Assembly: GCA_905198745.1 (NCBI GenBank)
Contig: CAJKDU010000016.1
Location: 1-48,474, forward strand
Direction of reading: 5' to 3'
Length of the DNA: 48,474 nt
Origin: an uncultured Prevotella sp.
GTDB taxonomy: Bacteria > Bacteroidota > Bacteroidia > Bacteroidales > Bacteroidaceae
Shown here: positions 1 through 9,196 of the stretch, piece after piece
Layout of the letters: the number at the start of each line of letters is the position of its first letter
How positions within the stretch are numbered: position 1 is the stretch's first letter
Notes under the pieces: model-generated
The model's input: only the letters and a program-made list of their open reading frames with translations
What the model was told of the DNA's origin: nothing
Databases searched by the model: none
Translations under genes and position numbers: made by a program

Positions 1-76
1 TTAAATATCAAATATATAACTATAGTTAAGCGATTAATATCGCATCACTAGTAATTATCAATCAGCAAAATACAGT

Positions 77-925
77 ATGACGATGAAAAACTTAGATAGA
101 AGGCGTTTGTGCCACGCCATGTCATGGCTGGCGATGACCCGCCTGCACGATGTTCTGAAACTCACGGCAGGCTTTGCCGTCTTTTTCTTCTTTCTCTTTT
201 TGTGGATGGGCACGGCGCATGCCGCCGACCAGGACAGCCTGATGATTTACAATGCTTCGGCATTGGGCACGCTGTTCACTGTCTGTGGCTTTGTGCTGAT
301 GTTCTCCGGCTCGTTCATCACCAACGACATGCGCACCAACCAGGGGCGCATCAATGTGCTCATGCTTCCGGTTTCCAATCTTGAGAAGTTCGTGTCGCGT
401 TGCGTGTTCGTCCTGGTATCGAGTCTGGCGAGCCTGTTTGCGGCAGTGGTGGCAGCCGATGTGTGCCAGATGTTGTTCCGCCTGGTCAGTGGCGGCGGAT
501 GGGTGTCGATGACATGGTTGGCGCTTTTGTCGCTGAAGAACACGGCTGCAAGCCTCTACACCGACTATGGTTGGGAGTTCGGCATGACCATGCTGCTGAT
601 GTTTTTCGTGACACATTCGTTCTACGTGTTGGGCGGCACCTTCTTCCGTCGCAACCAGTGGATATTGACCACTGGCGTGAGTTTCGTGCTTTTCAATGTG
701 TTGGGCTGGAGCCTGGCCATGATGTTGCCCTATGCCAATTTCGATTTCTTGTCCTTCCCCTCGTGGCTGCGGCGTTTTTCAGAGAGCTATCCCGAGCAGT
801 TCGCCTACGTGGCGTTTGCCCTGTTCAACATTATCCAGCTGGCCCTCACGGCCCTGTTCTATGGGCTTGCCTACAGACTGTTTTGCCGCATCCAGTTGAA
901 AAACAACAAATGGACCAACCTATGA
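77..925 (+). CDS. Multi-pass membrane protein, ABC-2-type permease-like
   Basis: The 282-residue protein is strongly hydrophobic, with about six membrane spans: residues around 28-48, 60-80, 108-130, 165-185, 195-218 and 245-270. It has short polar loops and a basic C-terminus. It resembles the small permease subunits that Bacteroidota encode next to GntR/YtrA-type regulators, but I cannot see a family-defining motif. The start could be the ATG at 77 or the ATG two codons later at 83; no Shine-Dalgarno sequence decides it. Its stop overlaps the start of the GntR gene (ATGA at 922-925), so the two are translationally coupled. The 76 bases upstream are very AT-rich and hold no clear TAnnTTTG box. 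The usual partner ATPase is not in the window; it could lie left of base 1. Function is inferred from context only. Confidence 0.75.
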   Translation: MTMKNLDRRRLCHAMSWLAMTRLHDVLKLTAGFAVFFFFLFLWMGTAHAADQDSLMIYNASALGTLFTVCGFVLMFSGSFITNDMRTNQGRINVLMLPVSNLEKFVSRCVFVLVSSLASLFAAVVAADVCQMLFRLVSGGGWVSMTWLALLSLKNTAASLYTDYGWEFGMTMLLMFFVTHSFYVLGGTFFRRNQWILTTGVSFVLFNVLGWSLAMMLPYANFDFLSFPSWLRRFSESYPEQFAYVAFALFNIIQLALTALFYGLAYRLFCRIQLKNNKWTNL

Positions 926-1272
926 CTTTCAGCAGCGACAAGGCCATCTATCTGCAGATGGCAGACCGGATTTGCGACGAAATACTCTCGGGCACCTATG
1001 CCGACGACTCGCGCATACCGAGTGTGCGCGAGAGTGCCGTGATGTTTGAGGTGAACAGCAACACGGCGGTGAAGGCCTACGACCAGCTCTCGCGCGACGG
1101 CATCATCTACACTCGCCGTGGTTTGGGCTATTTTGTCACCGCCGGTGCCCGTGAACATATTCTGGCCGGCCGCCGGCGCCAGTTCCTCTCACGCACCCTG
1201 CCCGACGTTTTCCGTCAGATGCACCTGCTCGGCATTACCATCGACGAGGTGGTGAAGGCCTGGAACGAATAG
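922..1272 (+). CDS. GntR-family transcriptional regulator (YtrA type)
   Basis: This 116-residue protein has an N-terminal winged helix of the GntR type: an IYLQMADRICDEILSG helix, then the RIPSVRESAVMFEVNSNTA recognition region and the GYFVTAG wing. Only about 40 residues follow, so there is no large ligand-binding domain. That is the short YtrA class, which usually represses its own ABC-transporter operon in Gram-positives and Bacteroidota. An in-frame ATG exists at 910, but I chose 922 because it forms a classic ATGA overlap with the stop of the upstream permease. The protein probably autoregulates this two-gene operon; the inducer cannot be inferred. Confidence 0.9.
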   Translation: MTFSSDKAIYLQMADRICDEILSGTYADDSRIPSVRESAVMFEVNSNTAVKAYDQLSRDGIIYTRRGLGYFVTAGAREHILAGRRRQFLSRTLPDVFRQMHLLGITIDEVVKAWNE

Positions 1273-1321
1273 TCTTGGCATGACATGATTCTCTCATCAT
1301 AAATCTCATGAAAGACGCAAA

Positions 1322-1355
1322 AATCCCCTGCACGAAGTGATTCGTACAGGGGATT
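1322..1355 (-). terminator. Rho-independent terminator of the xylanase gene
   Basis: The arms AATCCCCTG and CAGGGGATT (1322-1330, 1347-1355) enclose a further imperfect stem, ACGAA/TTCGT. Read on the minus strand the hairpin is followed by a T run, so it ends the leftward xylanase transcript. It lies between two convergent genes and may also slow rightward transcripts. Confidence 0.75.
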
Positions 1356-1389
1356 GCGTGTGTAGTAGGCCGGTCGGTTGCCGGTCTCT

Positions 1390-4300
1390 TTATTTCTTCA
1401 CCTTTACGTTTTGCACGCTCCCGTCGCTCATCTTGCGGCTCACGATGTAGATGCCGTCGGTGAGGGGAGAGGCCATGCGCTGTCCCTGCAGGTTGTAGTA
1501 GATTTCGCCCACCACTTGTGTGGCCGACGGTTTGCCGTAGGGCAGGCTCTCGACGCCCGTAGTGGCAGAAGCCTCGCGCAGTCCGGCATGCACGCCATAG
1601 TAGGCCGACTTCGGGTTCAGGTTGCCGTCGTAGAGTAGCGGGTTGCGGTTGTTGCGCCAGGTCATGGCATCTGTCAATCCCCATATCATCACCTCGTTGC
1701 AGTTGTCGGCCTGCATGGCAGTCTTGACTATGTTGTAGAAGTCCTTGGCCTGCTGCAGTCGGTTGGCCTCACTGTCGTCCATGCCGAGGTCGAGTTCCGT
1801 GATGACGCAGCGCAGACCGATGGCATTGAAGCGGTCAATGGTGGCTTTGAGTTTCGCTGCGTTCACCTTGCCCACGTCGAGGTGGCACTGCAGTCCCACG
1901 CCATTGATGGGCACACCCTTTTCCTTCAGATATTTGGCCAGGTTGTAGAAGGCCTCGGCCTTGGCCTGTCCCTGGAACTCCACACCATAGTCGTTGAGGA
2001 TAAGTTGGGCGTCGGGGTCGGCCTCGTGTGCCCAGCGGAAAGCCTTCTCAATGTAGTCCTCGCCTGCATAGTTCCACACCGACTGGGCGCGCAACTTGAA
2101 TCCGTTGGGGTCTGTGCGCACGATCGACTGGTCGTCGTCGAGCACCTCGTTGCACACGTCCCATTCGGCCACCTTGCCCTTCCAGTGGGCCATCACGTTG
2201 TCAATGTGGTTCTTCATGATGTCGAGCAGCTCCTGCTGGGTGAAGTTCTTGTCGTTCTTCTTGCCGTCCTTGCTCAGCCATGCCGGCACCTGTGAGTACC
2301 ATACGAGCGCATGGCCGCGAACACGCATGTTGTGCTTTTGGGCGAAGGCCACGGTACGGTCGCCGTTGTAGTAGTTGAACTCGCCCTGGTTGGGCTCTGT
2401 GGCGTCGAACTTCATCTCGTTCTCGCACACCACCATGTTGAACTGGTCTATGAGAGCCTTGGTCTTGGCGTCGTTCTCGTCGTCTATGTTGATTTTCCCG
2501 TCGTAGAGCGAGATGCAGGTGCCCACGTATTTCCCCGCTTTCTCCGCATAGGTGCGCAGAGGCGTTGCGTCTTGCTTCTCCTTGTCCACGTCGAGAATGG
2601 TGTCGTCTTGCTTGGTGTCGTCGTCCGCGTCTTCTGTCCATTCACCTTGTCCGCCGTATTCAAGGGAGGTTACCCGTGCCACGAGGGCATACATGCCGTC
2701 GGGCAGTTGCTTCTCCACGGTTTCCCAGGTGTATTGTTTCGGATAGCGCATCTCGAAGTCCAGGCCCTCGGTCTTTGTGCTGTAGGTGAGCAGTGTCAGT
2801 TCGTCGCCCACGGCGAGCGTCGGGTTGCTGGTCAGTTCCACATAGAGGCGTGGCTTCTCTTCCGATTCAGTGAAGTCTTCCATCTTGTTGTTGAGCGTGA
2901 GTTCTCCGTCCACCACAAGCTTGTCGTAGTGGTCTGCATCGGTCACTTCCATGCGCACTTTCGCCTTCGGATGGAGCACCAGGTTGGGCTTTGCGGTCGT
3001 GGCGAAATTCTTCAGGGTGAGCGTGCCGATGCCTCCGTCGCCAGGAGAAAGCGTGCCGTAGAGGTCAACGGTGGCGCCAATGCTGCCGATGCCGCCCAGT
3101 TCGCCCTTGCTCATCACGTAGACACCCGGTGTCGAGGCACTGCTCTGCTGGCCGATGCCGCCCGACAGCTTGTTGTCTTCTGCTTTCACGGCGTCGTTGT
3201 TCACCATCACCGCACCGCCGATAATGCGCAAACCGCCGGTGATGAGGTTCTCGTTGCCGGTGATGCGGTAGGTGCCCTTTCCTTCCTTGACGAGTCCCAC
3301 TTTCACCTTGAGGTTGCTGCCGCCGAAGGGAATGATGCGTCCGGCGAGCGTTGCGTCCGTGTCGTCGTTGCCCACCATGTAGTATCCGTCGTTTTTCTCA
3401 TTGCTCTTGAGGTAGCCGTAGAGCGTGCTTCCCTCCTCCGTGTCGAGCCGTGCTATGCGCAGTCCGCGCTTGCCGCTCTCGCATGCCAGGGTAGCCCCGT
3501 CGTGCAGAACCACGTGGGCCTGTGCAAAGCAGGGATTGATGTTGCCGTTGTCAGCGTTCTGTGCGGCGTTGTCGGGAGCAAAGGTCTTGCCCGACTGCCA
3601 CACCAGTCCGTAGAACCCGGCGCCCTGTTCCACCTCTTTGTAAGGATAGATGTTGAGTGTGCCCTTGAAGAGTGTCCAGTCGGGATGGTAGTTCTTGGCG
3701 GTCTTGTTGCCCAGGTAAGTGCGCTCGCCTCCGGCATATAGGTTGATGGTGCCGGTGCCCTCCATCTTGCTGTTGAGCCAGCTGTAGCGTGCGGTGCGTA
3801 TGTCTACGCTCTGTCCGTCGTTCACCAGTATGGGTTTGTCCCATGAAGTATAGGATTTGGAGTCGTTCTTCTCGCAGATGTCGATGAGCTTGTTGTCGTC
3901 GCTTGCAATGAAGTAGTCGTCATACTTGCCTTTGAGTTTGATATTGTCAATGTAGTATTCCGTGTTGTCGTGATGTATGCCCAGATGCAGGTTCACCTCG
4001 TCGTCGCCGGCTGTTGTTACCTTGCCGAGCGTGTACGACTTGTGCACCCATTGGTCATGGTCGCCCTGGTATGGATAGCTGTCGTCCTGGTAGAGCTTGT
4101 CCTTTCCGAGATAAGTCCAGAACTGCTTGTAGTCGTTTTTGTCGGTTGATGGCCGGTAGAGGTCGAAGGTCAGGCTGTTCTTGTTGTCCGTCAGCAGGTG
4201 TCCTGCCAGTTCTTTGGGCAGTGTGAGGGTGAATAGTGTGCCCCATTGCTTCACGGTGACGTGGAGCACCTTGTTGTTGGGGTTCGTGGGGTCTGCTGCC

Positions 4301-4467
4301 ACCACGGCTTCTGCCACACTGGCGTCGGTCACATTGCCGGCATCAACGTTCCACATGGTGAACTTCTGTCCGATTTCGCAATCCTCGAAATCGTAGACTT
4401 GAGCGTTGCTTGCCGTAGGAGCAAGCGACAGGCACAACGTTGCGCATACGGCGTGCCACTTCTTCAT
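1390..4467 (-). CDS. Secreted GH10 endo-1,4-beta-xylanase with beta-solenoid region and T9SS-like tail
   Basis: The 1025-residue enzyme should hydrolyse internal beta-1,4 bonds of xylan outside the cell. The N-terminus MKKWHAVCATLCLSLAPTA-SNA-Q is a signal peptide. Next comes a jelly-roll, CBM-like segment to about residue 190. Then a Gly-rich region of about 400 residues has repeats like those of autotransporter passengers (GTLSPGDGGIGTLTL is typical). The GH10 barrel fills about residues 640-960, with the acid/base Glu in WDVCNEV (residue 774) and the nucleophile Glu in ITELDLGM (residue 891). The C-terminus (YYNLQGQRM, then GIYIV, ending in basic residues) resembles a type IX secretion sorting domain. 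The frame is open to 4527, but the promoter -7 box at 4524-4532 puts the transcript start downstream of that, so I chose the ATG at 4467 (4479 is possible). Confidence 0.93.
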   Translation of the reverse strand: MKKWHAVCATLCLSLAPTASNAQVYDFEDCEIGQKFTMWNVDAGNVTDASVAEAVVAADPTNPNNKVLHVTVKQWGTLFTLTLPKELAGHLLTDNKNSLTFDLYRPSTDKNDYKQFWTYLGKDKLYQDDSYPYQGDHDQWVHKSYTLGKVTTAGDDEVNLHLGIHHDNTEYYIDNIKLKGKYDDYFIASDDNKLIDICEKNDSKSYTSWDKPILVNDGQSVDIRTARYSWLNSKMEGTGTINLYAGGERTYLGNKTAKNYHPDWTLFKGTLNIYPYKEVEQGAGFYGLVWQSGKTFAPDNAAQNADNGNINPCFAQAHVVLHDGATLACESGKRGLRIARLDTEEGSTLYGYLKSNEKNDGYYMVGNDDTDATLAGRIIPFGGSNLKVKVGLVKEGKGTYRITGNENLITGGLRIIGGAVMVNNDAVKAEDNKLSGGIGQQSSASTPGVYVMSKGELGGIGSIGATVDLYGTLSPGDGGIGTLTLKNFATTAKPNLVLHPKAKVRMEVTDADHYDKLVVDGELTLNNKMEDFTESEEKPRLYVELTSNPTLAVGDELTLLTYSTKTEGLDFEMRYPKQYTWETVEKQLPDGMYALVARVTSLEYGGQGEWTEDADDDTKQDDTILDVDKEKQDATPLRTYAEKAGKYVGTCISLYDGKINIDDENDAKTKALIDQFNMVVCENEMKFDATEPNQGEFNYYNGDRTVAFAQKHNMRVRGHALVWYSQVPAWLSKDGKKNDKNFTQQELLDIMKNHIDNVMAHWKGKVAEWDVCNEVLDDDQSIVRTDPNGFKLRAQSVWNYAGEDYIEKAFRWAHEADPDAQLILNDYGVEFQGQAKAEAFYNLAKYLKEKGVPINGVGLQCHLDVGKVNAAKLKATIDRFNAIGLRCVITELDLGMDDSEANRLQQAKDFYNIVKTAMQADNCNEVMIWGLTDAMTWRNNRNPLLYDGNLNPKSAYYGVHAGLREASATTGVESLPYGKPSATQVVGEIYYNLQGQRMASPLTDGIYIVSRKMSDGSVQNVKVKK

Positions 4468-4523
4468 GTTCTTGTGCATAATGCTTTTGAATGGTTTTGT
4501 TTTGGTTTTTGGTTTATTGTTCG

Positions 4524-4532
4524 GCAAAGATA
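4524..4532 (-). promoter_or_regulatory. Bacteroidota -7 box of the xylanase gene
   Basis: The minus strand reads TATCTTTGC, matching the Bacteroidota TAnnTTTGC box, 57 bases before the chosen start codon. No good TTTG element lies 19-21 bases further upstream, so the promoter may be weak or activator dependent. Confidence 0.5.
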
Positions 4533-4605
4533 GTGCTTTTTGACGAGAGTGCGCACGGCAAGCACTACTTTTTTTTCTTTCCCGGTAAACTATGGTAATG
4601 AAAAG

Positions 4606-4640
4606 CGGCAGGAATCACGTGTAGTGACTTCCTGCCGCAA
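4606..4640 (-). terminator. Terminator after the ChaN-like gene
   Basis: The perfect 10-bp arms GCGGCAGGAA (4606-4615) and TTCCTGCCGC (4631-4640) enclose a small inner stem, TCAC/GTGA. On the minus strand a CTTTTCATT tail follows. It ends the transcript carrying the M16 remnant and the ChaN-like gene. Confidence 0.75.
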
Positions 4641-4659
4641 AGGGGAGTAGGTTTATGCA

Positions 4660-5538
4660 TTAATATGACATGGTCATGTCTTCGGGAATACAGATGAAGA
4701 AGTCTGCCAGTCCCAGATAGTCTTCTTCAAGCCGCGAGATGTCTTCTTGTCTGACGGCACGGATGGTGCTCACGGTGGTGCCGCTCCTGTATTCGCGCAG
4801 GTAGGGGATGATGCCGTTTTGGGCATCAGAGTGGTATGTGCCGTTGAAGTGAATCATCTTGTCTACCTTGTTAAGGTTTTTGGCGATGAACCATCCCATG
4901 GTCGCATCCTTGATGGCCTGGGCCTGTGCCATCAGTTCGGGCTTGCTGCCCTTGGCTTTTCCCATCATTCCCATCAGGGCAAAGCCTGCCTGTGCATTCT
5001 CGTTCTCTACATAATGAATAGGCAATGGCGGTAGGAATTGCTTGGCTTCCGTAGACAGTGAGTCGAGATAAGCGAGGCCCTTTTCCTTGACCACGGAGGC
5101 ATAGCGGCGTGGAACGTTGGTGGCTATCAATGGCAGATGGTGCCGCTTGGCGTAGTAGACTAAGGGCTCATAGTCTGTGCTGTAATTGGGCCACAGTCTG
5201 CACTCGTCTTCAAAACGTTCGGACGATATGACACCGCTTGTATATTCATCGATGATAAGTTGGTTGTCGGCTTCGAGCATTTCCATGCCCACCTTGATGC
5301 CTGGATACATCCTGGCGAGGGTTTCCAGCACCTTTGTTTCCATCCAGTGGCTTATCACGCAGTTGTGAATCTCGCCGAAGAACACCACGTCCGATTGTGC
5401 AGCCGTTTCAATCATCTTGGCATAAGTCACGGGTTTTCCTTTGGCGTCGTAGAGGCGGTAGGCCTCAGGCGCCTGTTGTGCGCACACGGCCATTCCGAGT
5501 GTGAGCAGTGCGCTTGTCAATAGGGTTTTGATACTCAT
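4660..5538 (-). CDS. ChaN-family (haem/iron-associated) exported protein
   Basis: The 292-residue protein has an N-terminal signal peptide (MSIKTLLTSALLTLGMAVCA, cleavage probably before QQ). The body carries the ChaN/Tiki-like signature: VVFFGEIHN near residue 52, followed by an alpha/beta fold with an MLEAD segment, an ATNVPRRYA motif and a C-terminal IHFNGTYHSD. The family includes haem-binding lipoproteins such as Campylobacter ChaN, and its fold is shared with Tiki-type proteases. The Cys at residue 19 could in principle be lipidated, but the lipobox is poor. The ATG overlaps the stop of the upstream M16 remnant (ATGA at 5535-5538), so it was once translationally coupled to that gene. 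With the upstream operon broken, its expression may now depend on readthrough. Confidence 0.85.
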   Translation of the reverse strand: MSIKTLLTSALLTLGMAVCAQQAPEAYRLYDAKGKPVTYAKMIETAAQSDVVFFGEIHNCVISHWMETKVLETLARMYPGIKVGMEMLEADNQLIIDEYTSGVISSERFEDECRLWPNYSTDYEPLVYYAKRHHLPLIATNVPRRYASVVKEKGLAYLDSLSTEAKQFLPPLPIHYVENENAQAGFALMGMMGKAKGSKPELMAQAQAIKDATMGWFIAKNLNKVDKMIHFNGTYHSDAQNGIIPYLREYRSGTTVSTIRAVRQEDISRLEEDYLGLADFFICIPEDMTMSY

Positions 5539-6820
5539 TGTTTTGTTGTTATGTGTTGAAGGGGTTTACCTTTATAAAGCAATGCCTGGGTTTCCAGCTT
5601 GACATAGTTTTTGAATCCTTGGCATATGTCTTCGGTGCTGATGCCTTTCAGGCATTGAGTGTAGTTGTCGAAGTCTGCCGGGCTTTCACCGTTGCGCACG
5701 AGCGAGACAATCAGGTTCTTCCACTCTGCCGGAGCGTCGTCGGAGAGCGATTTGCGCTTGGTTACGAGAAACGACATTTTCAGCTTTTCCAGTTCGCTCT
5801 CACTGATGTGATTTGTCTGCAAGTCTTCCACGATATGGCGGATGGCAAGACAGGCCTTTTCACGGTTCTCGTTCTGTACCGCTACGGTAAGCCAGAAGTA
5901 GTATTTGGCTTGCGGCACGCCACTGTAGTACAGGTCGGCATAGGGCGAGTAGACAATGTTCATCCGCTCACGCAGCACACTGAGCAGTCGTGCCTGCATC
6001 ACGTCGCGCATGAGTTTCAGCGTGAGTGACTGCTTGAGTCCCGGCCGATAGTTTCCAGGATAGATGAAGTTCAGCACGGTCTGCGACTCCACGTTGTTTT
6101 CGAATCCCTTGGTATAGGTAGATGTCGGCATGCGGCAAGGTCGGTTCCCCCACAGCGGTAGACGGTGGGTAGCGTGCAGGCGACTGAATGTGTTGACCGC
6201 CCTTTCCAGCACATCGTGGCGGTTGAAATTGCCTGTTAATATCAATGTGATCTGTTCGGGATTGGCGAAAAGCGAGGTGTAGTAGACCGTCATAGAGTCA
6301 AGATTAAGCTTGCCGATATCCCCTTTGTCCAGTCGGGCACTGTTGTTGGCGGGGATGTTGCAGACCAGCGAGTCTACTGTTTTCGACAGCATGCGGTCGG
6401 CATCGCGCTTGAGCAAGTGTTCGAGTAACGACTCTTTCCCGAAATTCTCGCGTTCAGTGTTCCGCACTTCTTCAAAGTCTTCATACGCCTTGCCAGGAGC
6501 CGTAATCTTTTCATAAACCATGTTCATCAGCTTCTGTGACTTATCTGCCGGAGCAGATGCGAGCACCTGGTGCCAGTAGTCGTCGATGCCGAGGGTCATG
6601 GAGAGGTTTTCCGACTCCATCACTTCTATGAGTGAATCTGCCGGAACATTGGCAAGTCCGCCCATATCCACATAGCTTGCTGCGTCCTTTAAGAAGGGAT
6701 AGGAGTGTCTGTCGAGGTCGCCCAGACCGCCACGGCCCATCATTGCCATATAGAGTGTGCTGTCCTTGTCGGAAGTGGGACGGAGGATGATGCGCAGTCC
6801 GTTGCTGAGCGTGTATGTCG
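5535..6820 (-). pseudogene. 3' half of an M16 (pitrilysin-type) zinc protease
   Basis: About 425 residues match the C-terminal half of a two-lobed M16 peptidase: YTLSNGLRIILRPT, then the TSDKDSTLYMAMMGRGGLGD strand, the TERENFGKE helix, and a second domain from QTVLNFIYPGNYRPG with LLSVLRERMNIVYSPYADL. In intact family members (about 900 residues) the catalytic HxxEH lies in the N-terminal lobe, which is absent here. The reading frame is open to an ATG at 6845, but the first dozen codons lie over SusC sequence in another frame, so this ATG is accidental. The piece is therefore a deletion remnant, not a short active peptidase. The left end of the remnant is intact and still overlaps the ChaN-like gene. 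Confidence 0.8.
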
Positions 6821-8332
6821 CTGAATGTGTGGGTATAGGTGGCACGCACGTTGGCAGATATGTTGGTCGTGGTGTTTTTCGACTTGCTGTATATGCCCCG
6901 TGCTATTTCCGCTACGCCGCTGTGGGTCTCCGAGTAGGCGGTGGAAGGCGTGAATTGGTGACCTTCGTCGAGCACGAAGTCAATGCCTGCCACGGCGGCA
7001 ATGTCGAGACCGGGTAATGGTGTGAGGGTAAGGTTGCCGTTCACGCCCACTTCCTTATCGCTTGACTCGGCACTGTATTGGTTCGTCAAGTCTTTGTATG
7101 TCTGTCCGGGGTACGACCAGAGTTCCCCTGTCTTTTGCTCATAAGGGTTCAGTTCATAGATGAGCGAAGAGGGGTCACTTGACGTGCCGTTGGGTGTGTT
7201 TGTCTTCGAGTAGCTGCCGGTTATGCCGAGCATGGCATAGCCTATTTTGCCCAACTTTTGGTCTACGTTGAGGCGAAATCCCATGCGCTGTTTGTCGTTG
7301 CCGCGCAGTCGTCCTCCCTGATAGCTGTAGTTGGCAGAGAGAAAGTAGGTAGTTTGTTCGTTGCCTCCACGGATGCTCAGGTTGTGGCGCTGGTAGATGC
7401 TGTTGCGTAACAGTTCCTTAAACCAGTCTGTATTGATGTTGCTCAATGAGTCAAGCTTGTTTTGCCCGTCGGCAATCAGTTGGCTGAGGTTGGGATTGTT
7501 GGCGTAATATTTGCGGAAATAGTCCTCACTGTATCGGTAGCCGGGAGCTTCCGGATTGCCTATGAGTCGTTCCAGTTCCAGTTTCTCCTTGGAGTCCATC
7601 ATCTTCATGCCTCGGCGTCCGCGTGTGGTCACGCCCATGTTCATGCTGTAATTGATGATGGGCGCTCCCGAATGGCCGCGTTGCGAGGTGATTTCTATCA
7701 CGCCGTTGGCAGCCTTCACGCCGTAGAGGGCGCATGCGGTGGCATCCTTGAGCACTTTCATGCCCTTGATGTCGGATGGGTTCAGGTTGTAGAACGTCTC
7801 GGAAGAAATCACCTGTCCGTCCATCACATAGAGAGGTTCGTTGGTGGCGTTGCCCTGGCGGAGTGATGAATTGCCGCGCAGACGGATTTTGGGCGCACTG
7901 CCCAAGTCGCCAGTGTTGGTCACCACCAGTCCGGGCACGGCTCCCTGGAGAGCCAGTGCCATGTCGATCATGGGCTTCGACTCCAGCCTTTTCATGTCTA
8001 CATTCTCCACGACGCCCGATTTCGCCCGCAGGTCAATGGCATTGATGTTGCTTCGTGCTACCACGACAACCTCGCCGACTTGCGTTGTCGACGTCTCGAG
8101 TGTAGGGCTGATGTTGCCCTGTCCGTCGTATCCGACACGCTTTGTCTTGTAACCCAACATGGTGAATTTCACGTGCTGCCCCACGTTTGAGGGGCCCCTT
8201 GAGAATGTAGCGTCCTGTGTCGTCTGTGGTTGTAGTGATGCCTGTCTCTTCTATTTTCACGGTCACGCCAGGCAGAGGATTCTTGTCCTGGTCGTAGACA
8301 TAGCCAATCAGGTTGTCTGACAGGACGGCTCC
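6821..8332 (-). pseudogene. 5' part of a SusC/RagA TonB-dependent outer-membrane receptor
   Basis: In order the pieces show a CarboxypepD_reg domain (LIGYVYDQDKNPLPGVTVKI), a TonB plug with the SusC hallmarks (IRLRGNSSL, EPLYVMDG, LNPSDI, VLKDATACALYGVKAANG) and the first barrel strands up to about ANVRATYTHTF. The gene is broken three ways. No signal peptide can be read at the 5' end, which abuts the pflA terminator. A one-base insertion in the GGGGCCCC run at 8191-8198 shifts the frame between the regulatory domain and the plug. The 3' half, normally another 500-600 residues, is missing and replaced by the M16 remnant. No SusD partner is present. Confidence 0.85.
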
Positions 8333-8396
8333 ATTGACACAGGCGATGCATGGAACACGGGCATCTGACCGCTCTTGTTCAGGAGGAGGAAAAACG

Positions 8397-8439
8397 AAAG
8401 GCTTGAAGTTTGCCCGATGCGGCAAGGCTTCAAGCCTTT
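8397..8439 (-). terminator. Terminator after pflA
   Basis: The perfect 12-bp arms AAAGGCTTGAAG (8397-8408) and CTTCAAGCCTTT (8428-8439) enclose an inner TTGCC/GGCAA stem. On the minus strand the tail is CGTTTTTCC. On the plus strand the arm runs straight into a T tract as well, so it can act in both directions. It separates the pfl operon from the SusC remnant. Confidence 0.85.
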
Positions 8440-8455
8440 TTTAGTGTGCGGTCGC

Positions 8456-9178
8456 TTACAGGCACGGCTTGTATTCCGACAGCATTTGGCGGATTTCCCG
8501 GGCACGTTCAGCGCTGAGTGGCGGCACACCGTCGAGCGGATAGCTGATGCCCAGTTGCTCGTATTTGAAGGTGCCGAGCGTGTGGTAGGGGAGTATTTCT
8601 ATCTTTTTCACTACGCTGTATCTTGCCACGTGTTCACCCAGTGTGCGTAGCCAACGGTCATTGTCGGTGAGTCCGGGCACCACCACGTGGCGCACCCATG
8701 TGTCGATGCCGCGCTGTTGCAGTTCGTCGAGGAAGCGCAGGTTGTTGGCCTGGGGCAGTCCTGTAAGCCGGGGATACAGTTCCGGGTCCATGGTCTTGAT
8801 GTCGAGCAGTACAAGCGAGGTGTGGTTGAGCACCTCGAAGGCTTGCCTGGAGCAGTAGGCTCCGCTGGTGTCGAGAGCCGTGTGCAGTCCCTCCTCTTGG
8901 CACTGGCGGAAGAATTCTGCCACGAAGCCAGCCTGCATCAGCGGTTCTCCACCCGACACTGTCACGCCTCCGCTCTTGATGAAGCTGCGGTAACGCAGCA
9001 CCTCGGCAATCAGTTCCTCGGGCGTCATTTCATATTGGCAGTCGGCTTTAGGGTTCCACGTGTCGGGGTTGTGGCAGAATTGGCAGCGCAGGGGGCATCC
9101 CTGCATGAACGCCACGAAGCGTATGCCCGGTCCGTCCACGGTGCCGAACGATTCCACGGAGTGAATTCTTCCTTTCAT
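8456..9178 (-). CDS. pflA: Pyruvate formate-lyase activating enzyme (radical SAM)
   Basis: This 240-residue radical SAM protein generates the glycyl radical on PflB under anaerobic conditions. The 4Fe-4S/SAM cluster motif CPLRCQFC is at residues 28-35, preceded by the family signature SFGTVDGPGIRFVAFMQG. SGGEPL (SAM binding) and DIKTMDPE follow in the usual order. The frame is open to 9217, but those extra codons fall inside the intercistronic hairpin and lack family similarity, so the ATG at 9178 (MKGRIHSVESFG) is chosen. It lies 75 bases downstream of pflB in the same operon. Confidence 0.96.
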   Translation of the reverse strand: MKGRIHSVESFGTVDGPGIRFVAFMQGCPLRCQFCHNPDTWNPKADCQYEMTPEELIAEVLRYRSFIKSGGVTVSGGEPLMQAGFVAEFFRQCQEEGLHTALDTSGAYCSRQAFEVLNHTSLVLLDIKTMDPELYPRLTGLPQANNLRFLDELQQRGIDTWVRHVVVPGLTDNDRWLRTLGEHVARYSVVKKIEILPYHTLGTFKYEQLGISYPLDGVPPLSAERAREIRQMLSEYKPCL

Positions 9179-9196
9179 GATGGCTTGCTTGATAAG

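Noticed and set aside
2311..3741. 476-codon plus-strand ORF opposite the xylanase gene
   Set aside because: It mirrors the GH10 gene's codon pattern, with His/Val-rich text and no recognisable domain; the minus-strand frame has signal peptide, catalytic motifs and promoter.
5535..6845. Intact small M16 peptidase starting at 6845
   Set aside because: The zinc-binding HxxEH is absent, the similarity is to the C-terminal lobe only, and the first codons overlie SusC sequence.
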